From: Rhizophagus irregularis
Lineage: Eukaryota > Glomeromycota > Glomeromycetes > Glomerales > Glomeraceae
Direction: 5' to 3'
Length of the DNA stretch: 64,000 bases
NCBI RefSeq assembly: GCF_026210795.1
Contig: NC_089434.1
Span: 3,286,001-3,350,000, forward strand
Each line of letters opens with the position of its first letter. The first letter of the stretch is position 1. A model generated the notes under the pieces. The model saw nothing but the letters and a program-made list of their open reading frames with translations. It ran no database searches and had not been told where the DNA came from. Shown one piece after another: positions 34,230 through 46,074 of this stretch. Position numbers and translations under genes: made by a program.

Positions 34230-35800
34230 TTTTTTAACTTTTATTTCTGAATCTGACTTTGAATGCAGAATTTTCGATAATGAAGTAGAATTCTTATTCT
34301 AATACTAACTAAAATTATACATTATATATTCTAAACTTTCTGTCTTTTCACTCATTTGACATTTCAAATTAATGATGAGTCTTATAAAAATAATAAAAAT
34401 CACGAATCAATATTTTCAAAGTTTAGATAATTGAAATATAAAAAATATAAAAAAAAGGAGATTTATTTATCATGAAATATATAGTTGATAGAAGTATGAA
34501 TATTATTATATCGTTCAGTTAAATATGTGATGATCAAAAAATGCAACTACTTCAGTTTTCTATCATTATTTGTATTTATTTCAGTATAAATTTAAATTTA
34601 TATATACTTTAGACAATATACGCATTTGAAGTAGAGTATAAATACATCATTTTATCAAAAAGAATGCTTTCTTTCATATATGGTACTAAATATATATATA
34701 TATATATACTTCCAACTTTCATCTTAAAAACTAATATTTAAGCGTAGCATTAAATTGCCGTTTATGTATATTCCATTACGTTTTTGATAGGTACAATTAG
34801 GAATTAGGACAAGATAAGTTTGAATCACAATTCAATGGCTCAAAGGTGAGAAACACATCCATCAAATACATCTTTACCACTTCGTAAACTAAAAAATCAG
34901 AGAATTAAATAATTTTTAATTTGAATTTCAAATCACGAAATTTCAGTGAAATATTTTTACCTTTTGAGAACATTTCGCATCCTTCATCATTATCAATGAT
35001 TTGGAGAACATCACGCAAGTATGCAAAAAATTTCTTGTTGAATTTCGAGTATTTTTTGATATATTTGGCCACAGATTAATATAATTTAAATAATATATAT
35101 ATTAACAAATATCCCACCCACATATGTCATATAAAGAATTATGTTCTGTAGTAAGAGAATCTTTCCGAGGTGAAGTTATTTTGAACCTACAGTATAAATT
35201 TTGTTATAAATAAGTTAAAACTTTATACTGAACGTATGCAAGAAAGTCTTAACGTTGCTACTCAAAAATATATTGGTGACTGTGATAAACCAAATGTATA
35301 AGTTTTTCACCTTTGGGATTTCAAAGTAAATGACAGAGTTTTATAACATTCAAAAACTTCAATTAGGTTCGTTCTATTATTGATAAATTATAAATGTCAA
35401 TAAATTTCAAAGAAAAAGTATTATAAATTTGTAATACCGATCCATTACAATCGAAAAATCGATTAAAGTGAGTCATTATTAGGAATATTCATATTTCTTT
35501 TGATTTCAATCATATTGCAAATTTCGTTATGAAACAATTTTAAGATATAATTCCGTTGCATATGTTTAACCAATATCGTAAAATGAAAAAGAGTATTCGA
35601 ACTAAAGTTATTAAGAAAAGTTCCAGCTTACCATAGTTTGAGTATTAAAATGTTACTCTCCAGCGTAACAATACATATTTTCAATTAAAAAATAAAAAAA
35701 TCAAGACTGTCTTAAGTATTCGTGGTTTTATTCTACAAGTTATTATTTTTTAGTTAGCATTATCTTTTCACGTCATGTTTGGTTTCTAAAATAGTTGCTT
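34230..35800. repeat. Orphan class II block without a family A gene
   Basis: Starts with TTTCGATAATGAAGTAGAATTC, includes TTAAGCGTAGCATTAAATTG at 34738, and continues into the shared block (34840-35680). The opposite-strand two-exon frame at about 34840-35070 is frameshifted by a missing A. About 200 bases at 35080-35290 (coding-like pieces SYKELCSVVRESFRGE and MQESLNVATQKYIGDCD) interrupt the block relative to other units. No gene A copy precedes it, so the unit lost its gene or was broken. Confidence 0.55.
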
Positions 35801-36179
35801 ATAAAATAAAGGACACAAATAAACATTTTTTATTCGTCGGTTTAAACGTTACACTAAAATAATTTTACTTGGTTAAATGGATTTACGATGAATATTGATG
35901 ATATTAATATTTACTTGGTTTACTTGGTTAATGATCTACGATGATAAACGTTATCTTATCACGCACTAATAAGTTGTTATCTTTGTGCCCGCCCTATCAT
36001 TGTGCCTCAAAATATTTATCTGTTGTGGTTCTCAATTTTTTTTTAAATTATATCATATTACTTTAATCTCTTTAATCTAGATACTTTCATCTTCTTTTTC
36101 GTATAAAATTACACTAAAATAATTGACATTTTAAGTTACAAAAATATTTTTTATTTGGTCTACACTAAAATATTTTTAT

Positions 36180-36347
36180 TATTTTAAAAAAAATCTATTT
36201 AATGGCCTTATTTTTCGAACATCAAAAATTTAAAAGTTTCTCTCTTAAGATAAATATAGTTTTATAACATATCTAATATACATATTTGATTCAATTATCG
36301 CTTTGAAGAAAACTTCGAAATTTTTTATAGAGCAAAAAGTTTTTACG
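36180..36347 (+). promoter_or_regulatory. Promoter and leader of family A copy 6 (short type)
   Basis: Nearly identical to the leader of copy 4 and to the inverted leader upstream of 46635: CTTATTTTTCGAACATC, AAAAGTTTCTCTCTTAAG, TACATATTTGATTCAATTAT. Upstream, TTACACTAAAATATTTTTAT is shared with the inverted copy only. Confidence 0.5.
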
Positions 36348-36908
36348 ATGGCTCATGGATCCGATTTGGATTTTACTGAAATTATTAATGATGGAAACAA
36401 TCATTTACAACAACCAACAAATGTGATCCAAATGGAGCATACTCGAATGGAACTTAACCAAATGGAACATAATCAAATGGAATATATCCCAAATGTTCCA
36501 CATAATAATAACTTTAATATTTCTCGCGACCCTTCAGTTACGACAACTTACACAACTGGCAATTACGAAGAGTCCTCTCTTATGGATAATCAACTTGGTA
36601 CTTCAACTCAATACCATTATCCTACGTTTACTACATCGTATCACGCGCCGCAGTATAACTCCCCTCTTGAAGATATTCAATTCCAAAATAACTCCTATAC
36701 TCTTCAGACGGATAATTCTGAGATCTTTAGACTTAATATTCCCGGGTTTAAAATCATCGTTATACCTAATTTTGTAAATTTAGCTAATTTGGATTTACAA
36801 AATTTGTTTCCACAAGACTCAAACCCAAATATCGTTACTGGAAACTCGCAAACTTACTCTCAAAATACTATTGATTTAAATGATTCATTTAATTTTAATA
36901 ACTTTTAG
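36348..36908 (+). CDS. Family A protein, copy 6, intact
   Basis: Unknown function. The start is placed at the ATG at 36348, conserved in all paralogues; the frame is open 45 bases further upstream but without an ATG. 186 residues. MEH/MEL/MEH/MEY repeats lie near residues 29-46, and the central region is shortened by a few residues (NNSYTLQTDNS where others have NNFSSV..PQTDNS). IFRLNIPGFKIIVIP is conserved and NSV is NFV. The end reads NDSFNFNNF. Frame intact to TAG. Poly(A)-like AATAAA lies near 36990. Confidence 0.72.
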   Translation: MAHGSDLDFTEIINDGNNHLQQPTNVIQMEHTRMELNQMEHNQMEYIPNVPHNNNFNISRDPSVTTTYTTGNYEESSLMDNQLGTSTQYHYPTFTTSYHAPQYNSPLEDIQFQNNSYTLQTDNSEIFRLNIPGFKIIVIPNFVNLANLDLQNLFPQDSNPNIVTGNSQTYSQNTIDLNDSFNFNNF

Positions 36909-36919
36909 TAACTAAACAA

Positions 36920-38060
36920 TATTCTTTTCTTTTTCTCTAATTTGATATTTAAATATTTTTATTATGTAATCATTTTCATTATATTGTTTAATAAAGTTAT
37001 ATTTATCTGACCAATTATTTTAAGCCGCAGTTATTATTTAATGTATTTCATTCGTTCTTGTGGTTTTTTGCTCCCTAGCTAAAAAAAAAAATTTTTTTTT
37101 CAATATACCCACTCTTTAACATGCGGATTCTTTTAAATTTTAGGAATTAAAGACTCCAAATACAATTAATTCTCTTTGCCATCTTTAAAATATGATTCTA
37201 GAACTTTTACTAAAGTAAGTGTATTTGAATTGTGTAGCAGAATTTTCGGTAATGAGATAGAATTCTTATCCCGATGCTAACTAAAATTATACATTAAACC
37301 TCCTGTCATTTCACTCATTTGACATTGATGTGAAATACTAGAGTCATAAAAATAAAAAACCGCGAATGGCATTTCTGTTATTAAATTATCAATGCCATAT
37401 AAATAGGGACTTTTTCAATATTTTCCAAAATTTAGATAATTTAAATTATTTTGAAATAGACAAAAAAGATCTATTTATCATGAAATGTATAGCTGATAGT
37501 ATGTAGTATAAAAATTATTATACCGTTCAATTAAATATGTGATGGAATAATTTATTGAGATATCGATAATTTGATGTATACTTTATTTTAATATTTATCA
37601 GTATAAATTTAAAAATTTATATATACTTCAGCCAATATATGTATTTGAAGTAGGGTCCCAAATCATTAAATTAAAAACTATTATTTAAGCGTAGCATTAA
37701 ATTGCCGTTTTATGTATACTACATTTTTGATAGGTAATAATTAGGACATTAGGAGTTAGGACAAGATAGATATAATCAATGGCTCAAAGGGAAGAAACAC
37801 CTCCATCAAATACATCGTTACAACTTCGTAAACTAAAAAAACCAGAGAATTAATTAAATTGAACTTCGTGTATTTGGTCACATAGATTACCACCATTAAG
37901 TTTTCACCTTTGGGTTTAATTCTTTTAGAAAAATTATTTCAAAGTAAATGACAGAGTTTTGTAACATTATAAATTTTCAATTAGGTTCGTTCTATTATTG
38001 ATAAATCATAAATGTCAGAAAAATCTCCAAATATAAATTCGTGATACCGAGCAAAAAATT
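36920..38060. repeat. Class II downstream block of unit 6
   Basis: Collinear with 18790-19950 of unit 2 (CAATATACCCACTCTTTAAC at 37101, TTAAGCGTAGCATTAAATTG at 37684). The two-exon opposite-strand frame is reduced to a scrap near 37860. The block stops near GTTAAAGGATCCT at 38060, after which the sequence is unrelated to the other units. Confidence 0.6.
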
Positions 38061-40395
38061 GGTTAAAGGATCCTCTGTACTACGATATATACATAATTAT
38101 TGTACCACTTTATATACTCCCTTTTTTTCGAAGTTGCCACATTTTTTTTCTGTAAATTTTTTAGTCGACTAATCAAAAAAAAATCAAAAGGAACGGGATA
38201 GTTTATCTTTGTTCGCAATAGAAAAAAACTATCAATCAATAATTCAAAGAAAAATATATATAGAAAGTAGCAAAAGGTTTTTAATGGGACAAATCATGAA
38301 AGAATTTCTTTCTATAAAAGTTCAAGTAGAAGCAAAAAAAGTTACTTCTATTTTGGACAAAAAAAAATAAAAAAATTACTTCATTCTTCTGAACGAAATT
38401 AACTATCCATTTGGAATGATCTTTTCAAAAGAAGGATTTTTTTGTTCAATAAATTGACAAATGTAAGAGTAACTATCAAGTTTTTTTGATATTTTCTTTT
38501 CTAGTTGATTCATTTTGTAATTTAAAGACAAATAAATTTCTTCTTTTCTTTTTATTTTAGATTTTTCTAAAAGGGAATTACAACGTAAATATACGTATGA
38601 AAAAATACTACTCCAGTCAATTATTGCCCCATCTGGTTTTGTTTGGCGTTTTTTCGGTGACGGTGTATAGGGGGAAGGTAGTAAAATTTCTCTTTTTAAC
38701 GGATTGGGCTACGTCTAAATCTTAGGATTGGGAATTTGCCTTCGGGTTGATTTAAGCTAGGTTAGATTTGAATGATCTTTTATATAGTAAATGTACTATT
38801 CTCCTTTGATCTTCTTATCTCTTGATAAAGTTGTTATTATGCGTTAAAAAAAAAAAAATCTACTCCAGTCAATGGCCGTGCAACGATAGAAAACGAGACA
38901 CGCTAGCAGAAAATTAAACGAAGAACTTGTTCGGTTTCTGGCGTGAGAAAGAAGACTTTGAAATTTAGCGAGGAGCAATGAGAATATTGGAAAATAAATA
39001 GATCAAATGATTGTACATTTTCAAATAGCCGAAGAACTTTTACAGATTTAGTTTGGGCTAGCGAAAAATCTTCGACTTATTAAGGTATGAAGAAAAGAAC
39101 AACATCCGGTCTCTTAATACTGGAATAAGTTTATCCATTGAGGAAGAATTTGCAAAATACAGCATTGACTCACTGATACATACATTTTCCAGTTATTCAC
39201 TCCTCGAATCCAAATTTAAGACGATAATGAGTATTTCATAAATTGCATAGAAGATACTTGGAGGGTATTTCTGAAGGAAATATATTGTTCATTCTGTAAA
39301 CTAGTAGAACTGAGAATAGCTTAGGGGTCTTTAGTCTTAGTCTATAAGGATCTTATAATTTTATCATGAGACAAAATACGAAATAATTGGAATTCCGGAT
39401 GAGTCGATTATGTGATCAAGGTGAGGATTATCTTTCTGGTTTATGATGCTTTATGGCTTAAATAGCATCATTCCTACAAGACTCTCTACGAACTGGCAAA
39501 TTATTCTGATCGTATGTTTCGCCACTTTGTATGAATTTCTCATGTAATAAATTTAACATTTATATTTTATTCTAGGTATCTGAAACTTATTTGTGTTGTG
39601 GAAGACAAAGTGCATCGACTAATACGTGAAGGCTTCGTTCAAAATATCAATTTAACTTGAGCTCGTTTGAAACGATTAAATAAAAAAAATGAAAACAGAA
39701 CGATCATGATTTCGATTACCTTTATGGCACTATCACAACCGGTATATATTACTAAAGTGTTACTACGTCTTTGTCCATTTCTCACTTATAAGTTGTATTT
39801 TATTAACTATTTTTTTTCGTTATATACGGCTCGAAAATTGTATTTTTTCTTTGCAGTCCTAGCATGATTTCACAGAGCAGCGGGTATTTCGGAATTGACT
39901 TGTATAATTTAGAATAAGCATGGTTTTCATGCTTATATTCTGTCGTTTTGCTATTCGAAAATAATTGTTAATACGAAAAATTCTCATTTTTCATCATTGG
40001 ATTATTTTTTAGCAAGTTTTGGATTATATCTAGTAATTCTTCGATTTCGAGAGAAATGTTCTTATGCGTTTTAATAAAAAAATCACAGTCTCGTCGTAAC
40101 TCAAATACCATTAGAATTATAGTTTGTTGTAAGCACACAATTTTATTCTTAGTGATCTATATTACGAAGTATCATTTATATCAAGAAAGATTGTTTAAAA
40201 ATATTTTACGTCAAATCCTCAATAAGAATAAAAATATGTTATTAAATTACGCGGTTACGATATACGACATAAAAACTATTTAATATTATGATTATCATTA
40301 TTTGTTTCTTCGCAAAAGTGATGACGTCTAGTCACATTAATAAAATATCAGCATATTAACTAAGATACTTTCAGTAATGGAGATACAAAGTAATA
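38061..40395. other. Region without a confirmed gene, containing a retroposon-like insert
   Basis: On the minus strand a frame with protein-like content is open from about 38620 to 38385 (pieces SYVYLRCNSLLEKSK and SYSYICQFIEQKNPS, then a stop) and seems to continue upstream of the 38622-38859 insertion; no family is recognised. A 12-bp imperfect stem AGAATAAGCATG/CATGCTTATATTCT lies at about 39912-39942. The plus-strand frames at 39667 and 40056 lack motifs and are probably chance. Confidence 0.35.
38622..38859 (+). mobile_element. Retroposon-like insert with A-tail and 14-bp target duplication
   Basis: A 238-bp segment is bounded by exact 14-bp direct repeats CTACTCCAGTCAAT (38608-38621 and 38860-38873). 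It ends in a run of 13 A (38846-38858) just before the right repeat. A-tail plus long target duplication is the mark of LINE-type retroposition (a SINE, truncated LINE or processed transcript). The body has CCTTCGGG (about 38742) and no open frame of note. No promoter box characteristic of tRNA-derived SINEs was recognised. Confidence 0.65.
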
Positions 40396-41937
40396 CTATC
40401 CAACAATAGATGATCGATTACTTTTGACTAGCAAGATATCAATCTCATCCTGCAAACTCTTATAACTAAATGAACGGCTAGTGTAAACGGCTTCTGAATG
40501 AATAGGTTTATTCGGTTTCCATTTCATTTTAATATAAATTCGACAGGCTTTGTGGGCAATTTTCAACTGCTGATGAATTTCACTATCAGAATATTTTATT
40601 AAATCATAATCTGGATCAAAAAATCCTGACTGATAATCTTTAAAAAAATCACCACTAATTTCAATTAGATATTCACTATTTGGATATCCAAAATCATCCC
40701 TTGACCGCCTAAATTTGCACAATCTTTCGATGGATATTAATATTTCACTCGCGGATGGTCGTTTCGAAGGATCAGGATCCCAACACACCTTTATAATATC
40801 ATTGTATACTAGAGGAGAGTAATGGCATGTTTGTGGGCGAAGACCATCGCAGATATCCAATATTAGATTTACATCATGAGAACGGTCCGCAAATGCAATG
40901 ATTCCACAAGCTAACTCCCATAAGAGAATTCCAAGGCTGTAAATATCGCCTGCTTGAGAATATGGATTGCCACGAATTATTTCTGGCGCAATATAGGAAA
41001 TGACCCCATACACTTTGTCTTTTGCTTCTACTGTATCAGTTGGTCGACACATTCCAAAGTCGGAAATGAATGCATTTTCTTCGTTTAGTAAAAGAATGTT
41101 TCCGCTATGGAGATCACCGTGGACCCATCCTTTTGCATGAATTTTTTCAAGTTCAGCACATATGGTTTGGGCTATACCCAACTTATTCGGTAATGTAAGG
41201 TTATCAAAATTTCGCAATAAATATCGTCGAAGATCACCTTGTGGTGCAAAACGCATTATAAACATATATTCTAATGTCGAGGGATCTTGTGTGATCCCGT
41301 ACAAATGACAAAAATCGAACTGGGCTTGAACCTAAATATGTAATAAGAGAAATTACCATCATATATATAATAATTCTAATTTATAGGGAATTTGTACCTC
41401 TAAAAGAAATGTTTGCGTAAATTCCATTTCACCTTTCAGTTTCTTTAGAGCAACTGTACATGGACCAGTTCGATAATGATATACATTTTTTCTCGTCTTA
41501 TCATATTTATCCTCTTCTTCCAGAGATGATTTAATTCCCCAACTCCACATTGCAGAAAACACCGTACCAAATCCACCTTCACCAATCTTCTTTATTTGGG
41601 ACAAAGAGTTGTGTGGAACCCATTCAGGATACCGTTCGTATGGAGAAAAAAGTTGTGTTTCCTGTATGAAGCTATCAATTAGTTCATTCCCACTGGTCCA
41701 ACTCGAAAACTTGCCGTGCAAAACTCGATGAAGACAATTATCGCAAATGTATGGCAAGTTTAAGTCGCATTTAGGACCCAATGATGATTCAAGTTCTGGG
41801 TTTAGACTTTTAAGGTATCTTATTCTCTCTGGATCTAATGTTTTTGGAAATTCATTATCAGACATTCGAAAGTTACACTCTATTTGTGGATTCTTTCCCT
41901 TTAGTTTAAAAAGTTCGAGGACGTGCTGTTTTTCCAT
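40396..41937 (-). CDS. Protein kinase (TKL-like), two exons, intact
   Basis: Predicted Ser/Thr/Tyr kinase. Exon 1 41937..41398 and exon 2 41331..40396, with a 66-bp GTACAA...TTTAG intron in phase 0; 491 residues. N-terminal ~110 residues carry a Cys pair (CDNC, 65-68) and GNELIDSFIQETQ (83-95), a lead-in usual for the expanded kinase family of these fungi. Kinase domain: glycine loop GEGGFGTV (119-126), VALKK with catalytic Lys 165, catalytic loop HGDLHSGN (251-258; HRD Arg is Gly), DFG 271-273, APE 295-297, WDPDPSKRP (364-372). The stretch between glycine loop and Lys is unusually long (~40 residues, EEEDKYDKTRK). All core catalytic residues are present, so it should be active. No signal peptide or membrane segment: likely cytoplasmic signalling. 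Gly for the HRD Arg suggests activation not dependent on loop phosphorylation. Substrate unknown. Confidence 0.9.
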
Positions 41938-42009
41938 AGTGGAGTGTTAACAAATACATATTTCAGCCTGCTTGAACGGAATAACTCCATTAAAAAGTGT
42001 ATTTTTCAT

Positions 42010-43500
42010 TGTAAAAAAAAGTCTAAACTGTAGATCAGACCTATAATCATATCAGAATGGATATAATAATTTTTTATACTGCTATAATACTGTACATTTT
42101 ATGTGATATGTTTCAAAATAATTTTAATTCTTTAATGTTCTAAACTTTAAAAAATATTGAAAAAGTCCATAAATTATTGATAATTTAATTAATTTATTTT
42201 TACAAGAGAATCTGGTACTTAAATATCATCAATCAAATATTTTTAAAGACAGAACAATTCAATGTAGAACTTTAACTCATAATTTTAAACAAACCTGCAT
42301 GTCGGAGAATAGGTTATATTGAAAAAAATTAATTTTTTATCCATAGTTTGAAAGAAAATCAAATGAATGTATATGTATTTATAATAGCAATTGCGACTTA
42401 AAATAATTAGTTGTTGACATTTCTACATTTTTTTACCAAAATGAATTATTTTGAAAATAAAGAAAATTAAAAAATAATTTTGAAAAATCTATAAATCTAT
42501 ATATAATCTTAAAATTAATGCATTTAACAAAGGGTATACAATATAATATTTTATTAAAAAAAGGTGTAACGTTAGTCGCCATTTGATCTTTATGAGGTAT
42601 TGAAATATACTACTCATAGGATATTAAAAAAAAATGCTTCTTTGACTATAATAATATATCAATATTTTAAAGTAGTTCTAGAACTAAAAAGTAAAAATCC
42701 TTGATTTCAATGAATATTATTGAATTCTACTGCAATCCTGTATAAAATTTACATCTTTTCATTACGGATCATTGAATTAAAATTATTATTTATTATTTAA
42801 GCGTTGTCTTAAACTATCATTTTTACATATTCACAATTTGAGTATAGCTCAAAGAGGGACAATATCAAATCATTTTAGAAGAAACACAGCCTCCATTAAT
42901 AATTAATATAAATCAGTAATAGTAAACTAAAAAAAAATCAGAGAATTAGTTTAACTTTTAACTTGAATTTCAGATCATGAAATTTTAGTGATATTTTCAC
43001 ATCCATTATCTTCATGATACACTTGGCCACTATCTACCTCCATCAGTTAGCAAATTGAGTTACCTTTTTCTTTTTCTGCTTTAGAATAATGTAATACCAA
43101 TCCATTACAATCGAAAAATCGATTAAAACGAGTCATGATTAGGAATATTCATATTTCAAATTTTGTTATGAAAAAATTTTAAGATATTAAACATATATTT
43201 TCGTTGCATATGCTTAAACAATATCGTAAAATGAAAAAGAGTATTCGAACTAAAGATATAAGTAAAGTTCCGGCTTACCATTAGTTTGAGTATTAAAATG
43301 TTACTCTCCAGCGTAACAAGACATATTTTTAATTAAAAAATAAATATTTTGTTTTTTCTAAAAGAAATTAGACAAATAAGTCAAGTTATTATTTCCTTTA
43401 TAGTTTATCTTTTCACGTCATGTTTGAGATATTTGGGTATCTAAAATAGTTTATAATTATTATAATTATAAGATAAAGGAAAAATATTACAAAAAAAAAA
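42010..43500. repeat. Orphan class I block beside the kinase gene
   Basis: Begins with GACCTATAATCAT and the kinase-tail relic GTTCTAAACTTTAAAAAATA (about 42137), passes GTAACGTTAGTCGCCATTTG (about 42566), a stretch CTAGAACTAAAAAGTAAAAATCC, remnants of the opposite-strand exons (42880-43030, first exon mostly deleted), and CGTTGCATATGCTTAAACAA (about 43203). No family A gene precedes it; the kinase at 40396-41937 sits where one would be. Confidence 0.6.
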
Positions 43501-43843
43501 CTTTTGTTAATAAAGCGTCATGTTAGCATGTGGTCATCCAATGTAAAAATAACCAATAAACTTTCCTGTACATCTAAAGTGAATTCATAATGATCTCTTC
43601 ACGCATAATCCTGCATACGTTAAAGAAGTGTGATGATGATTGACAAAAGCAGATATTTTTATCTAAAATTTTTGATATAAAAGTCCAGCCACTGAAGCGG
43701 TTTTTTCATTTTATTTTGAGCTTATCGCTTCTTTACTTTTTTAATCATTATATTATCAAAAAAAAAAAATGTTTAGATAAAATTTCAAAATTATATTTTA
43801 TAATTATATTTATTTCTTAATAAAATAAGCGAATAAAACTTAC

Positions 43844-44775
43844 CAAAAAGAAATGCGTATAGTGCTGCTATTAATCCCCATGCACCACCTATTAAATCCA
43901 GTCCACTTAAGTACTAAATAGAATCGAATTTAATAATTTTTGTTTTTCATAGTAAGAAAAAAGTTCCTCAATATAATAAAAGTACTTACTGTCTTTGATC
44001 TTTTTATTAATTAAATATATAAGTTGTTTTTAGTTTAATAACTGAAATAAAGAATTATTTAATAATGACTATAATATTATTATATATATACAAACCTAAC
44101 TTCTTTATCTACTCGAATGACATTTTTGCTCTTAGGTTTTATATTAAAAGATATTAAACTACCCTCCGTCGATTTATATAACAACGGCCCTCCAACTAAA
44201 GAAAATAAGAATAAATAGTAAATATAATATTATTGGAATTAATAAAATAATATGACTTACCTAAAGTAGATTCAATATTTGATTTCTGTTCATAAGTTGG
44301 AGGGACACCAAAATCGTTCATCCAATTTGGTTTCATTGATTCTCTAATTACACGAGAATATGGAAAATCGTAAAACTACGAAAAAAGACTTGTTAGTAAT
44401 CTCCCATAAATATTTCATGCTTAATATTAAGAAAATTCCAAACACCTGAGCTGGCTTTATTTTATACATATTCAACTCATAAATTGAATCGTCATATGCA
44501 GTCATTTCCTTCAATAATTTATGATATATATCATATTCTATGATAATACAAAAAACTATTAAATATTTATATATGAAATTTCGAATATAAATTTTAATAA
44601 TACCTGAATCAAAAGCAATGATCTTTCCAAGAAACAGTGAAAGAAAGATCACAAACTCAGGAAACGTAAATCCTAATTCCCACCAGCATTTTAATTATAA
44701 GATATTTGTCTGAATGGTAAAAGCCTCAGGACCTTTTGCGCAACAGAATTTATGTCGTCTAATATCTTCTATTAC
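43844..44775 (-). pseudogene. Broken multi-exon membrane-protein gene fragment
   Basis: Minus-strand exons can be followed: 44775..44604, 44537..44446, 44375..44261, 44195..44096 and 43913..43844, with GT..AG junctions. Pieces: VIEDIRRHKFCCAKGPEAF; WWELGFTFPEFVIFLSLFLG (a hydrophobic segment); YELNMYKIKPAQFYDFPYSR; NWMNDFGVPPTYEQKSN; GGPLLYKSTEGSLISFNI; GLDLIGGAWGLIAALYAF (a second membrane-like segment). An in-frame TAA lies in the first exon (about 44696), the region between the last two exons has stops, and both ends of the gene are missing. I recall similar fungal proteins with a C-terminal GGAWG-type membrane segment, without known function. Clearly a decayed fragment. Confidence 0.6.
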
Positions 44776-45119
44776 CTAGAATTCAAAATTAATATCCATA
44801 AAACTCTCACAACAAATATTTTAATTTGGTCGAACCGTTTCAATTTTTGCGAATAACAAAATCACTATCATAGTCGACGAATTTAATTATATTAAAATAA
44901 ACCCTCAAGTAGAAAATAGAATAAATTAATTACTAATAATTATATATTTAGCAAAATTTCAATTTTAAATATAATTTGTAATATTAAATTTTAGGTTCTT
45001 TCATAAGTTCTGCCAAGTTGTAAATAAAGCAAAATAAATGTGTAATGTGTAATTTATATATATATATAAATCCAATAATTTACAATAAAAATAAAAAATT
45101 TTTTTTTAATAGTTTATTT
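44776..45119. other. AT-rich spacer
   Basis: Low-complexity A/T sequence with an AT-dinucleotide run near 45057. No feature supported. Confidence 0.4.
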
Positions 45120-45970
45120 TTTGGGATATTTTCACACCCATCATCTTTATCGATGATTTATTTACTTACTTGCCCAATTTCATCAATTTTAATATGGTAA
45201 GATTATTTTATTTTTCCACGCGCATATTTGAACCGCCAAATTTTTTATTTTAACTTAAATTCTCTGGTTTTTTTAGTTTACGAAATGCAACAATCACTAA
45301 TGTATATTAATGGAGATTACGTTTCTTCTAAAATGATTTGATCTGTCGTGATTCAAGTTGCGTTCTATCTATCTTGTCCTATACTCTAATTGTATAAAAA
45401 TGTAATTGAATATGCAAACAATGGCAGTTTAAGTAATAATAGATAATAGTTTTAACTTTTAACTCAATGATTTGGAATGAAAAGTTGAAAATTTTATACA
45501 GGATTGCAGTAGAGCTTAATAATATTCATTGAAGTCAAGGATTTTTGCTTTTTAGTTCTAGATTTAACGCTCTTTACTAATGACTTTAATATTTTGAGAT
45601 ATTATTGTAGTTAGAATTTCATAAAGAAGCATTTTTTTTGATATTCTATGAGTCAAATCAAATAACATATCGTATGACCTATGTTAAATGCATTAATTTA
45701 AGAAAAGCAAACATCCTTTTTTTCATTTATTTCCTATTATTTGAACTAATCACCATAGACTAATTAAACGATACAATAATTTTCTATACTGTTATACATT
45801 TTACATAACAATAGAGTTCACTCGATATATATCAAAATAATTTTAGTCCTTATAATGTTTTTAGAAATATTGAAAAAAAAGTCCATAAATTAACATTGAT
45901 AATTTAATTAAGAATACCATTCTTTTATTTAAATTGATGCCATTCGAGATATTCCAACTGCGGCTTGTCA
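45120..45970. repeat. Rearranged, mostly inverted class I block
   Basis: From 45262 on the sequence is the reverse complement of the shared block: exon-2-like TTTACGAAATGCAACAATC (about 45279) reading YEMQQSLMYINGDYVSSKMI on the plus strand, then the complement of GGACAAGATAG and of GCGTTAGATCTAGAA. By contrast 45123-45160 (GGGATATTTTCACACCCATC) is in the same direction as unit 1. An inversion junction therefore lies between about 45165 and 45260. The kinase-tail relic near 45850 is again in plus orientation, indicating a second junction. Confidence 0.5.
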
Positions 45971-46074
45971 ACTTTAAATATTTATTTATATAATATAATG
46001 AAAATGAATACATAATAAAAATACATAAAAAATACAGATAAGAAATAATAAGAATATAAATTAGATGAAAAAAT

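Noticed and set aside
41747-41950. 67-residue plus-strand frame
   Set aside because: Antisense shadow of kinase exon 1.
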